Below, one piece after another: positions 22,036 to 33,500 of a stretch of DNA of 64,000 bases. The notes beneath the pieces were generated by a model that did not search any database, was not told where the DNA came from, and was given only the letters and a program-made list of their open reading frames with translations. Each line of letters opens with the position of its first letter. Position 1 is the first letter of the stretch. Position numbers and translations under genes: made by a program. The stretch comes from Glebionis coronaria (lineage: Eukaryota > Streptophyta > Magnoliopsida > Asterales > Asteraceae). Location: NCBI GenBank assembly GCA_025667525.1, contig CM046879.1, positions 387,709,039 to 387,773,038 of the forward strand. Reading direction: 5' to 3'.

Positions 22036-24950
22036 TGATGAGATGGCATTTATACATGATCTCATCGTTCTTTTTGGGCTTTAAATGCATATAATGTCAT
22101 AAAAATACCATATATATGCTTGTGTTTGTTTACTTGAGTATTTTATGTATGGATATCATGAAAAAGACAAAAGATCACAAGAAACAAGGAAAATCGAACA
22201 CGAGAAACGAAGTCGCACAATGAACCGAGCCTGAGTTTGTGATTTATCAAAGAAAAACCCTTGAAGACTTGAAGATGTACAAGATTGATCCCTCATTTAT
22301 GAAGAAATGACACTTAATACCCTTGTATATTCATAATTACAAGTTTGGTCCCTTAAGTTTGTCAAAATGACAAAAAGGTCCTTCATCTTTGAAGAATTGG
22401 CAAATTTAGTCCCTCAACAAATCTGAATTGTCTATAATGGTCCCTCATGAAGTCAAAGATCTATGAAGACCCTTGAAGTTCAAGAAAATTACACTTCTAG
22501 TCCTTTAAAAATAGATTAAATATCAAAAGGACTGAAGTTGTAATTACATCAAAGTTGAAAAAGCCCTGATTTTCCTTTTGAAAATATTTTGTGGCCAAAA
22601 TATGAAGTCTGAAACTTCAAATACAAAGGGAAACGAGTTTGCAAGGAGAAAATACTTTGTTTACAACCTTTTCCAAAGTCTGAGGACTATTGCTGTACAA
22701 ACCAAACATTCAAATATTATTTGCGCCAAACACATCTCCAATCCACCAAAACCGGATCAAAATAGTTACTATTCACCGTAATGAACCCAAAATTTACCTC
22801 CACTTAAGCAAAGGGTAAATTCAAATTACCTAGTCCCGCGCTTAATTCACATACACATAAACATATCCCACGCTTGAACTCACAATCCCATTACCCCAAA
22901 GGACCCCACCATTCAACCCGTTAACCAATCATATGACACCCTCCTCTCCAAGAAATCCTAGCTGGCAAGATCAACGCTTTATGGTTACTACTTGGTCCCC
23001 AAGCACAAAATGAACAGCCAAGATCAAATTGGACAACTCATCAACAACAAAAACGTCTAGAAGGTCAAGGGAATTTTTGAGACTTCATAGCTAGGGTTTC
23101 TCATTTTGATTCTAGAATTGTCTATGTTAGCCTATAAAAGGAGACCTCAACATGTGAGAGTCCTTTTCTTCCAGATTTTAGCTAAATCCTTGTAATTCCT
23201 TTATATGAAATAAAAGTTTGATTTTCTGATATTGTGATTTTCCTTTTATGTTTTTGTAAAATTTTGGTGTTTTATTAGCTAAACTCTGATTTCCATAATC
23301 TGTTTTGTTGGTTTTTGAGGAAAGGTTTTAAGGATTAAAACTCTTGTTTTCAAAAATTAGATTTTCATCATTTTGTTCACCTTTGTGTTTGTTCATCTTA
23401 GCAGCTATTGGAAGCTTGTGGTTGTTCTTGCTACCACATCAGCTCTAAACATCCCAAGGCATGGATGTGTGTCTTGGAGGTTCTAATCTCTAAATATTTT
23501 TGTGTTTTATGTGGATTCTGAGTATTTGTCTGTGATTGTGTGATTTTGTGGTTGATTATTGTTTATCTATGGTTGTTTTGTGTTATTGAGTTGATTTGGA
23601 CTTGGTTTGTGGTTTAAAACTCACTAATCCTTTGAAAAATTGCTTAATCATTTTATTAAGGGGTGTTTGGGTTAACTGCATAGCCTTTGTTTAAGTTGAT
23701 TTGAGTAGGTGTTTGTTGGTGTATTGTGTTTGTTATTGTATCATAAGTGCTATTGGTTCATTATCTGCATATTTTGTGGTTTGAATCACCTAAATCCATT
23801 AAGAGGTCTTAAAATCTGTTATACTTGGTATTTTTGACTAAAATTTTGGGGACACCTAGATCTAAGGGTAGACTAGGATTAAAAAGTGTTAAATATTAGT
23901 TAATACAACCAGGTAAAGGGATTTGAGGGTTTAAAATTAGATTTGTGGTCATTTAGATCAGCAAAAGGATTTTGTGTTCTTAGTTTGTTCATCAGTCAAC
24001 TGCATATGCTTGAATCTTGCTCTAATCATTGAATCATTGTTAAACAAGTTTATTTGTGCTTATTGGACTTTATTATAGCTTGTGTATTCATATGGTTCAT
24101 TTTGGTTGGCTTATTCATGCTTAAACTGCTTATTTGTTCATAACTGCTTATATTCAAGGTCTGTATCATATATATGCACTGTTTGCTTATTATGTGCTTA
24201 TTGGCTTGGTGATTTTGTGATTTCTTGGTTGATTGTGACTCTTTACAACTCATTGGTTGTAATGGTGCCTTTGTTTTCCATTGAATCCAACTGGATCTCT
24301 AAAAAATCAACAATCAAAAAGTCAAAGCAGTGGGAACTCCTTTCCCCTGCTGCTAGCCACTACTAGTGTTATTTTCAGGATAGCTTATCCATAAGTTGTT
24401 CTAGCTTATTTAAACCTGCAAAAACTTTAATTTTGTAATAGGTGTTCCTTATTTGACCCATTTGTTCATACTAGAGCATTTGGGTGGTTGACTTTAAGCT
24501 TTGACTAGAATACCAACTCTTTTGACCATTACAGAAGTGCTTATCAGCTTATTCAGCTAATTTGGCTTGGCTTATTGAACTTTTCTTGATTGATTTGTCT
24601 TAACTAAGTCATTTAGAGTCTTTTTCAACTTGAATCAAGGTCTGAGGTGGTCTAGAACTCCAAGTCGACTATTTTGTCTTTTAGTGAAATACTACTTTGC
24701 TTATTTATGGCTTATTGGTTTAGATTTTTGAAAATTTCTTTTCACAAATCTCTTAGGCATCTCAAAAGAAGATTGTGTGTCAAATTAGATCTTATGGCAT
24801 TGGCTTATAGCTTAATGGGCCAAAAGCCCATTAAGAATAGGTTGTTGTACTATTCAGCTGTGATAAGCTCACATTCAGCTTTTGGGCCTTCAGACTTTTG
24901 TGTTTAGAATTGTAATATTTGTCTTTTGAGTATCGTTCGTCTCGGTATCT
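22036..24950 (+). repeat. Old, diverged relative of the array LTR (right end unclear)
   Basis: It starts TGATGAGATGGCATTTATACATGATCTCATCG-like (22036), as the array LTRs do, and follows their order. It has the 30-bp phased repeats (about 22258-22505), a TATA-type TATAAAAGG (about 23134), an AATAAAAG poly(A) signal (about 23209), a splice-acceptor-like TTAGCAG and the hairpin at 23454-23477. Similarity fades after about 23.5 kb, and I cannot place a CA end or a target duplication. It could be a solo LTR, a fragment, or part of a related element. No gene seen. Confidence 0.65.
23454..23477 (+). other. Hairpin homologous to the array U5 hairpin
   Basis: CCAAGGCA and TGTCTTGG can form an 8-bp stem with one G-T pair, closing a loop TGGATGTG. 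In the array LTRs the stem sequence differs but still pairs, and the loop GGATGT is the same. Confidence 0.6.
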
Positions 24951-25472
24951 AATCGAATTGATATAACTATCCAAGCTTGACTTTATTGTTTTTGGTTATA
25001 AATTCTTGATTGCTATTTAAGCTACTTGGCACAAAAAGCATGTAAAAAGGTAAAAATATTATTTATACGTAATATGTACTATGCTAAAACATATTGCAAT
25101 TACAACATTTAAATGCTCAAAATAACAAAAATGAAAAAATACAAATTTAATCTACAAATTTAAAATGCAAAGTTCGGAATATAAAAGCACGCGAAACGTC
25201 TAAACAAAATTGCTAAAATGTAAACGGGACTAATGGAAATAAGCTAATCATATTCATATGAATTACAAACTCTCACTGCCTATATACTATTTACGTTTTA
25301 CAACTAATATCACACTTGCCTAAACTATATTACTGTCCAACTAAAGCCCAACATCCTAACTAAGTCCAACAAGAAATATAATGACCCAATAGTCCAATTA
25401 TTCTACTAACTAGTTAATGGGAAGAACTACACTGTAACTGAAACGTAATCACAGAAAGTGAGGGATCAGGAA
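24951..25472. other. Unassigned AT-rich sequence
   Basis: No gene, LTR end or clear repeat seen. The last 20 bases (AGAAAGTGAGGGATCAGGAA) are purine-rich and lie just before an LTR-like start, so this could be the end of an element's internal region. Confidence 0.3.
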
Positions 25473-26050
25473 TGTGACAACTGCCAGATTAATTTCAAAA
25501 TTAAAGAAAATCAAGTTATGGGTTCAATTCCTTCTTATGGCATCTTCAAACTTCATAAATTGACTCAATTCTAACTTTATGAATAAAATTGGGTAGCAGC
25601 TCACTTTCATCTCCTACTGTTCGCAGCTTAAAAAGGAGCTTACTAGACTTATTTCTAAACTAAACTTATAAGCTAACTAACTCATTCTCAAATCTTAACC
25701 AAATTATCTACACATCTAACTCTACAAACTGATTACAAATTCCACTATCTCCTACTGGTGACTTTTCTTCAATTCTACAATTTACTACTCAAAGTCAATC
25801 TTCAATTACATTCCCTATACGAACTAACTACAACAATAAGTCTCTAACTACAACTAATCAGTTCAACCAATTAATGAACTGGTATCAATCAACTAAGCTC
25901 AAAATAAATCGCTACAGTAACAATGGCAGAAAGTTTATATCCTTGAGCTACAATCCCAAACAGTCTGCTAACAGAGCCGTATGATCTGACATCTAAAATA
26001 TCATACTTATCAATATAAGGCAGTACTAAATGAAACTTTTAAAGCAATTT
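25473..26050 (+). repeat. 5' part of an LTR-like sequence, interrupted by the array
   Basis: It begins TGTGACAACTGCC after a purine-rich run, like the chromovirus LTR at 720. It is non-coding and broken at 26050 by the array. Its continuation is 63243-64000. The identification rests on the start motif only. Confidence 0.4.
26046..26050. repeat. Target site duplication, left copy
   Basis: AATTT directly before the LTR start TGATGAG. The same five bases follow the last LTR end at 63243. Five bases is the usual duplication length for LTR retrotransposons. Confidence 0.85.
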
Positions 26051-26270
26051 TGATGAGATGGCATTTATACATGATCTCATCGTTCTTTTCGGGCTTCAAA
26101 TGCATTAAAATGTCATAAAATACCATATATATGCTTGTGTTTGTTTACTTGTGTATTTTAGGTATGGATATCGTGAAAAAGACAAAAGATCACAAAATAC
26201 AAGGAAAAACGGACACGAGAAACGAAGCCGTACAAAGAACCGGGCCCTAATCATGGAATTTTCAACAAAT

Positions 26271-26550
26271 ACCCTTGAAGACTTGAAGACATACAAGATT
26301 GATCCTCCATTAATGAAGAAATGACACTTAAAACCCTTGTATATTGATAATTACAAGTTTGGTCCCTTAAGTTTGTCAAAATTGCAAAAAGGTCCTTCAA
26401 CTTTGAAGAAATGACAAGATTGGTCCCTCAACAAAATCAATTTGTCAATTATGGTCCCTTATGAAGATTAAGAGACATTGAAGACCTTTGAAGATCAAGA
26501 TTGTCCAAGACCAGTCCTTGAATTATTCAAGAATGGCAAAAACAACCCTT
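26271..26550 (+). repeat. U3 degenerate tandem repeat, period about 30-31 bp
   Basis: A GGTCCCT or ACCCTTG core recurs at 26271, 26301, 26332, 26361, 26391, 26422, 26453, 26483, 26513 and 26543. Spacers are often of the form AAGAAATGACAAGATT. All complete array LTRs have it, and the old relative has the same phasing at about 22258-22505. Confidence 0.8.
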
Positions 26551-27108
26551 GATAAGCCTTTTCCAAAGTTTGGTGCCAAAAGTGTAAAAAGGGGAAAGAT
26601 ATTAACAAAGCAAAAACGGATTTAGGGCTAAAAACCTCAAATGCCAAAAATATCAAAAGAAAAGGGCCAAAGTTGCATACTTTCAAACATTCAAATGAAA
26701 ACTGGCGCCTAACACCTTTTTTCCCCCAAATACGGATCAAAGGAGTTACTGTTTATCCTTTTACACTCCCAGTTTTCACCTCACTTAAACATGGGTTAAA
26801 AACCAATTCACCTTGCACATGTGTGATTCACACATGCAGAAACTAAACCCACACCTAAAAACCCCAATCCCACCACTGTGGACCCTACCCCCAATTCCCC
26901 ATTCCACCAATCAGCTTACACCTTGATCCCCAAGTACTATGACGTGTCCCAAATCAACAGTGGAGATGCATTGCTTCATCACAACGCAAAAACAAACGTC
27001 CAGGATCAAAATGTGACAACTCATCACTCAAAACCGTCAAGGGCATTTTAGAGATTTCTAGTGATTAGGGTTTTGTGTTTAAGCAGCCTAGAATGTTCAT
27101 TAGACTAG

Positions 27109-27117
27109 TATAAATAG
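27109..27117 (+). promoter_or_regulatory. TATA box, LTR 1
   Basis: TATAAATAG, about 75 bases before the poly(A) signal. Equivalent boxes start at 37210, 47312 and 57413 in LTRs 2-4, so every unit has its own promoter. Confidence 0.8.
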
Positions 27118-27183
27118 AGGCATCAACCTGTGATGACCCTTTGTTCCAGTTTCACGCTTTTCCTTGTAATTCCTTTTTAAAAA

Positions 27184-27189
27184 AATAAA
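27184..27189 (+). terminator. Poly(A) signal AATAAA, LTR 1
   Basis: AATAAA in an A-rich run followed by GT/T-rich sequence. Repeated at 37285, 47387 and 57488. It would define the 3' end of R and terminate transcripts from the preceding unit. Confidence 0.7.
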
Positions 27190-27549
27190 AGTTTGGTTTT
27201 TGATTTAATCAAGTGTAATCCCTTTTTATTGTTTTTAAAAGTTGTGTGTAGTGTGAAGCTTGATTCTGAGTTCCATCTTTAATTTGGTTAAGTAACTTTG
27301 ATTTTCAAAGTTGTTTAAAAGTTTCTGAAATTGAGATTATTTGGTATAATCTGTTTCAGGTTTTGGTTGTTAAGAAGTTTGATGTGATTGGTTACTTAGT
27401 GTTATAAAAACATATTAAGAAGGTTTGAAAAGTTTTTGGAAGGTTTTAAAAAGAAAGAAAAGAAAACAGAAATAGTATATTGCTTGTTCTTGTGTATTTT
27501 CTTTGATTTTTGTTAAGCAGGTATTGAAGGTTGTTGATTTTTGATCTGC

Positions 27550-27611
27550 ATGCACCCGGGTGCATAAGGAAGTGGATTTTCATCCACCAAGGGCTTGGAT
27601 GTAAGCCCTTG
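27550..27611 (+). other. Cluster of three hairpins in U5
   Basis: A perfect 16-base palindrome ATGCACCCGGGTGCAT (27550-27565) is followed by GTGGAT-TTTC-ATCCAC (27572-27587). Then comes CAAGGGCTT-GGATGT-AAGCCCTTG (27588-27611). They follow a TTAAGCAG splice-acceptor-like site at about 27515-27522. Equivalent clusters lie 10,101, 20,203 and 30,304 bp downstream. Confidence 0.8.
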
Positions 27612-28512
27612 AGGTAAAATCCTTTTCCCTTTTTGAAAAATCTCATTTAAGTGATTTGCTTGATTTGGTGGTCTAAGTGTGTTTAAGTTGTTGGATTTGA
27701 GTTCTATTTGATGAATATGCATGTTAATAGTTGTATGAATCAGTTTGAGTGGCTTTTGAATTGATTTGATGTGAAAAAGTTTGGTTTTCAGAAGATAAAA
27801 GGGTGTTTGGATATCTGATTTAGCAGGGCAAATATTTTGATTATTGATTTAAAAACGTGTTAGAGTTGGTAGAAAGGATTAAGATAGGTTGCTAGTTAAC
27901 TGGTAAGTAAGTTGGGAGAGTTTTAAGCAAGTTTGTAGTATTAAAAAAGTGAAAAGCTAGTTATAAATCTGCATATCTTCTATTCTGCTCATTTTTATAG
28001 GATTTTGGAGCTTGATTCTTATAATCTGTTGAGATATAGGGTAACTTAGAAGTTGATGTTGATTGTGCATCATTTGGTGAGTGTGTATGCTTAATTTGAG
28101 CCATCAAAGTTCATTAGAGTGCAAGTAGCTTAGCCACAAGTCCACCAGACCTGCACAATTACATCAGCAACTCTATTTTGCCCCTTGTGTGCTTGGTTTG
28201 ATCATTTGTGTGTGCTAAGTGTTAGACTCTTGATATTGTTGACTCCTTGTGCTTAAATAAGCACAAGGGTGCCCCCCTTTGTCCACAATCATCCACCAAT
28301 AATCAACAGCCAAGCCCTCTTGGCTCAAAATTTAACAAGTGAACCAAAGTTCACTTGTTCATCAGTAACTTGAAAGACCTGGATACATTTTGGTTCTTGA
28401 TTTGGCTTAATCAGTGCTAAAAAGAGAAGTGGATTGTGTTCTAAGCTTGTTTAGAGGTCACTGTTGGTGTTTAAAAAGAAAAAAAAAATAAAAAAGAAAT
28501 AAATTGCAAAAA

Positions 28513-28585
28513 GGTTGCCCGCAGCGGACTCGAACCCCAGACCTCTCGCTGGAGGGTTAAGGGAACTACCACTGATCTAGACACC
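28513..28585 (-). other. tRNA-like Pol III module in LTR 1 (antisense)
   Basis: On the minus strand this 73-base segment starts GGTGTCTAGATCAGTGGTAG (A-box-like, one mismatch). It has a perfect B box GGTTCGAGTCC, ends GGGCAACC and is followed by TTTTT. The T stem and acceptor stem pair poorly and no anticodon can be assigned. It looks like a tRNA pseudogene or a tRNA-derived SINE head rather than a working tRNA. Confidence 0.65.
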
Positions 28586-28599
28586 TTTTTACGTTAAGG

Positions 28600-29570
28600 G
28601 TTGATTTCAAAAGTTATTTAATACGTTTTGTCTTTCTAGCTTAATAAATAAGCCGTAGCTTATTTTTGTCTTTTCCAGCTTATTGGTTTAACGTTTTTGT
28701 TTATTTTCATTTTTCCTAGGACCCTTATTAGATTTGTGACTTTTCTAGCTAATTTTTATATTTTTCCTTTTATTTAATTATTTTCTAGGATTTATTTATT
28801 ATACGTTTTTTATAAAATCATAAAAAATAGTAAAAATAGTTTTAATTTTCAAAAAAATAGTTTTTAGCTTTTTAATAAATATTTTGAGGTTTACATTAGG
28901 TTTTGGTTTTATAAACTTTAATTTTTAATTTTATATTATTTTAAGGTTTTTTATAAACTTTAAACATTTTTATAAAATTATTAAAAAAGGTTTAGGAACT
29001 TTAATTTGTGTTTTTCTCTTAGTTAGAATATTTTAAGTTTTTAGAAATTTTTTAGAATTAATTTTATAAACTTTTTATTTTTAGTATTATTTTAATATTA
29101 TTTTATTATTAAAAAATCAAAATTTTCTTTTTATTTCTTTTTCATTTTTCTTAGGTTCTTTAGCATTAATTAAGACCTTTTCCATTTTTAGAATAATTTT
29201 ATAGCTTTTAGATTTATTTTTATAATTATTTTAAGTTTAATTAGGTTTTAATCATTTTTAATCATTTTTAGAGTTTTAAAAATAGTTTTAATAGCTTTTA
29301 ATTTTTATAAAATTACTTTTTAGTCTTCTAATAATATAAGTTAAGTAATTATTCAATAAAATCATATTTTAGACATTTGAATTAGTTATATTTAATTTTA
29401 GGGCTTTAATTAGCATTTAAAAATAAATATTTAATTAATAAAAGGTTTTAAAATATCTTTGTTGGATTTTTATCTTTATTTATATTATTTTAGACTTGTT
29501 TTTAGCCTTTTTAATTATTGATTTTGTTTTTGGTCTTAGCATTAAAATTTTTAATTAGGGTAGTTTTTCA
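28600..29570. other. Very AT-rich segment of U5
   Basis: Almost a kilobase dominated by TTTTA, TTTTAG and AATTTT words with few G or C bases. No gene seen. It is repeated in every LTR, and the right part is what survives at 62398-63242. Confidence 0.8.
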
Positions 29571-29829
29571 CGACTTTACGTCTTTTACGTTGTAGTTTAA
29601 TTTTAACGTAACCGTCTTTTCATCTTCTCATCCCCATTCTTCTCAGTATTAATCTCAAATAATTACAAGTTAATTCACACACATATACCTCCTTGGGAAA
29701 CGAACTTTCTCTCTTTTAAGTGATTGGGTCATTTGTGTTGATTTTTCCTAAAATCATCACTCGATACTTACCGCTCATATACGTTCTTTTGTTTTCTTAA
29801 ACAAGAGTCGTATTTTACCACAATCATTT

Positions 29830-29847
29830 TGGCGCCGCTGCCGGGGA
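29830..29847 (+). promoter_or_regulatory. Primer binding site, tRNA-Asp type, unit 1
   Basis: TGGCGCCGCTGCCGGGGA lies three bases after the LTR end. It is complementary to the 3' end of plant tRNA-Asp apart from one base, the primer used by Athila-type elements. Confidence 0.88.
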
Positions 29848-30581
29848 GGTGTGTTGTGCTTTAATTTGGAAGCTTTTGTTTTTGATATTATCCATAATAA
29901 GTATTTGTGTTAAGTGGAACTCCCTTAACACGTATTATCGGTTTTCTTGGTTTTTCTTGTACAAATATTATTAATATATTGTATTAAGTATCACAATCAA
30001 TATACAATATCTCCAAAAGTGTGAAAACACAACCTTAATTGGGATTTGATCTCCTAATTATTGTATTCGAATCTCAAACAAAAAGAAAAGGCAAAAATAG
30101 ATAAATACTTTCGTGAAGCTCGATTTTGAAAGATACAAACTATAAGGTGGGTATAAGGCGGGTATTATAAAATATACCCTAAGGAAAAAGGCTCTTAAGT
30201 GCTTCGCGCCGCCTCGTTTCCCCGCTTGCTTGTGAGTATTTTGAGATTGAAGGCTAATCGAGGGTTTTGCCGCCCAAAGTATTAATACGTATACTATATT
30301 TGCTTGGTTTTCTTTGTGATTAAACCCTCTTGAACAATTTGGTTTTCACCAAAGTTCTAAAGTCATTCGAAGGCGTTCACTCCACGTGATCGTTTTCATT
30401 CCTTTGAGGCTTCTTTAATCAAGAGTTTGATTCGAGGAGAGATTTTGTAGATTGTTGTCTACGAAGATACACCAAAATCCAAAAAAATTAAATATCATCA
30501 AAAACACAAAAAAAAAATTGAAAATTCACAAAACAACCAAAAAGAATCTTCTTTGCTCACCTCCCATTCTTCGTGAAGTTT
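29848..30581 (+). other. 5' untranslated leader, unit 1
   Basis: About 730 bases without a gene. A GGGTAT...ATACCC inverted repeat around TATAAAAT lies at about 30156-30179 and could be a packaging or dimerisation hairpin. A purine-rich stretch with an A-run (about 30508-30516) varies in length between units. Confidence 0.6.
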
Positions 30582-33500
30582 ATGATCACTCGTAATCAAG
30601 CTAAACGAGCTCGTAAACGTCTTCAAAAGCAAGCAAAACAAGGATCGTTGATTGTTGAAGAACCTCCAATTGTTGAACCTATTGTAGAACAAGAAGTCGT
30701 CATGGCTAATCGTACTATGATGGAGTTGCTACAAGCACCCACCGAGGGTTTTGGAGAGGCTATTGTGATTCCCGCCATCCTTGCGGAGAATTTCGAGATT
30801 AAGACGGGTTTAATGTCTATGTTGCAAGCAAACAAGTTTAGAGGTCACGAGAAAGACAACCCGCATTACCATATTAGGAATTTCAACCGTCTCACCGCCA
30901 CTAGCAAATTCAAAGATGTTCCACATGACGCCATTAAGATGATGTTGTTTCCATATTCGTTGGATGGACCCGCAAAAATTTGGCTCGAGAAAGAACCGCC
31001 AAATTCGATTTTGACATGGGCCGATCTCGTTTCTAAGTTTGTGAACAAGTTTTTTCCACCATCTAAAACAACACACTTAAAAAATGAGATTTCACGATTT
31101 GTGCAACGTAACAATGAAAGTTTTTCAATGGCATGGGAACGATTTAAAGAGATGTTACATGAATGTCCACACCATGATTTTTCGGAATTGCATCAAATTG
31201 ATACTTTTTATAATGGGCTTAATGATCATGAACGAGATTATTTGAATGCCGCCGCGGGTGGTAATTTTTTGTGCAAGACGACAAATGAGGCTTTACAAAT
31301 CATTGAAAATCGATCTAAGGTTTATAGCCCTCGTAACACACCGAGTGTTGCCAATATGGGTTCGTCATCTTCGTCACAATCGTCTCGTAGCATTAACGCC
31401 TTACATGATGAAGCTAATGAGGAAAATCGGTTTTTTGATAGATTTGCTAATCTAATGTCCCATTGGAAGGCTCAAGAAGCTTCCAATTCCGCTTCGGTTA
31501 AAGCGGTTGCTAAGAGTTGTTTATCTTGTGGGGGAGCTCATGATCTTTCCGAGTGCATTACCGCGGATGGTAACACTTCGAGTGCTTATGTAGCAACGGG
31601 AACTTATAACCAAAACGGCCAAGGTTCCCGCCAAAATCAAGCTCCACCAAACCAAAATGTTAATAATTATCGAAACAACAACCAAGGTAATTACCAAGGC
31701 AACACACGCAATTACAACAAAGGGAATTATCAAAGTGGGAATGGACAAATCTCTAATCAAAACCAAAACCGTGATTTTCAAAACACTACACAAGGTTTTC
31801 AAAATGCTCACACGAAAAATTTGCAAGGAGAATTTTTGGATTATGCAAAAGCAAATGATGCTAAATTTGATAATATGCAACGTGAGATGATTAGCTTAAG
31901 ATCCGAGTTAAAAAACGAGCTTAAAAATGAACTTGCTAATGAACTTAAAACTCATGCAAACAAAATGGAAGGAAATGTCCAACGTCTTCAACAAAACCAA
32001 CAAAAGATGGAATTAGGACAACATGAGATTAAGCAAGAGTTATTGAAAGCGGATGCTAGGCAATCAAAATTTGAGGACCGAATGGCTAAGATGTTTGAAG
32101 CAATCATGTGTAAGCCCTCTTCTTCGGGTGGTCTTCCTAGTGATACCATTAACAACCCGAGGGGAGAATTGAAGGTTGTTGCTACACGAAGTGGTAAAAC
32201 TTTCAAGGAACCAATCTCTCGTACAAGTACTTCTAAGGAGAAGGAAATCGAGAAAGAACCCGAGGTGATGGTCGAAAAGGAGCATATTACAATCCCACGA
32301 AGTACCGCTCAAACCACACCTACGGTTGAACCAATACCAATTGTGGAACCCGAGTTTCCAAGGCCGTTGCCTAATGACCAACCCACACCACCTTTACCCT
32401 ACCCTTCGAGACGAAACAAAGAGAAAGCACAAGAACGGAACAATTATCAATTTGAGCTATTTATGAAAATGTTTCGTGATTTGCATTTTAACATAAGTTT
32501 TGCCGATGCTTTAATCATGATGCCTCGATTCGCCGCAAACTTCAAAAGTATGCTAAACAACAAAGAGAAGTTACAACAATCGTCTAGTTGTTCATCGGTT
32601 TTTCTTAGCCGCATACCACAAAAAGTCGGTGATCCCGGTAAATTTTTGATTCCGTGTGCTATACAAGATATGGAGGAATGCTACGCCTTGGCCGATCTTG
32701 GCGCTAGTATTAATTTGATGCCTCTCGAGATTTTCAAATCGCTTTCACTTCCGGCTCTTACTCCTTCGAACATGACCATCGAGATGGCCGATCATTCTAC
32801 GATCATGGCATGTGGAGTAGCCGAGGACGTTTTCGTTAAAGTCGGAAAGTTTTACTATCCCGTTGACTTTATCGTTGTAGACATTCCTATCGATCGAAAA
32901 GTTCCTCTCATTTTGGGTCGTTCATTTTTGGATACATCAAGAGCACTTATCGATGTTCATGCTCGAAAAATCACCCTTCGTTTCAATGAGGAAGAACTTG
33001 TCATCAATGCAACACAAAACTCCAATCTTTCTCATGTCTATTCTATTGCAACTTTAAACCATGGTAACTCGACCAATGTCGTTTGCAAAGAATTTTCACC
33101 AAGAGTTTTAGGGAATGTTTCCAAAAACAATTTACCATTTCCTCCGCCGGTGGAGGTTATGAGTGCAAAACCTACAAAGAAGAAACCATCAATACTTGAA
33201 TCGAAAAATCCTTCGCCTCATCTCGAACATTCATTCTTGAAAAGTGTTGATAAGTTGCCGGTTTCTACGGAAGATCTTTCGGATGATGAATATGTTGACC
33301 CCAATGGGGAGGTTTTCTTCGTCGATAAACGTTTTGAGAACTTGCCACCACCAAAACCAAAACGGTTTCAAAATGTGAGAATTTTTAGTGTAACTAACAT
33401 CGTCTTAGAAACACCAAATATTTTCGACATAATCAAAAAGGGTTTTCATAAGGAGAGTTTAAAAGATAACAAAGAAAAAGATCTTAAAAGTGATTTAATT

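Larger units (their letters stand above)
26051..29826 (+). repeat. Array LTR 1 (3,776 bp)
   Basis: Starts TGATGAGATGG, ends CCACAATCA. U3 contains the 30-bp phased repeat (26271-26550) and a short CATGTGTG/CACACATG inverted repeat near 26818. The TATA box is at 27109-27117 and the AATAAA at 27184-27189, so R is short and U5 is very long (about 2.6 kb). U5 carries a splice-acceptor-like site, a hairpin cluster (27550-27611), paired inverted repeats (28244-28267 and about 28332-28355), an antisense tRNA-like module (28513-28585) and a strongly AT-rich stretch (28600-29570). Short open frames on the minus strand here are not credible genes. Confidence 0.93.

Noticed and set aside
22036..24950. 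Complete solo LTR with target duplication
   Set aside because: No CA end with matching flanking bases was found, so only a fragment or diverged LTR is claimed.
26495..26740. Minus-strand open frames in the array LTRs (about 60-80 codons, in each unit)
   Set aside because: They fall in U3 or U5 repeats, match no family I know, and their conservation is explained by the recent copying of the LTRs.
28513..28585. Functional tRNA gene
   Set aside because: The B box is perfect, but the acceptor and T stems pair poorly and no clear anticodon arm can be drawn.
30573..30581. Start of the gag-protease protein at 30573
   Set aside because: The codon there is GTG. The first ATG in frame is at 30582, and no evidence favours a non-ATG start.
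31521..31880. Minus-strand open frame of 119 codons repeated in all gag copies
   Set aside because: It lies opposite the Asn/Gln-rich part of Gag and has no domain or start context of its own. It is a shadow frame.
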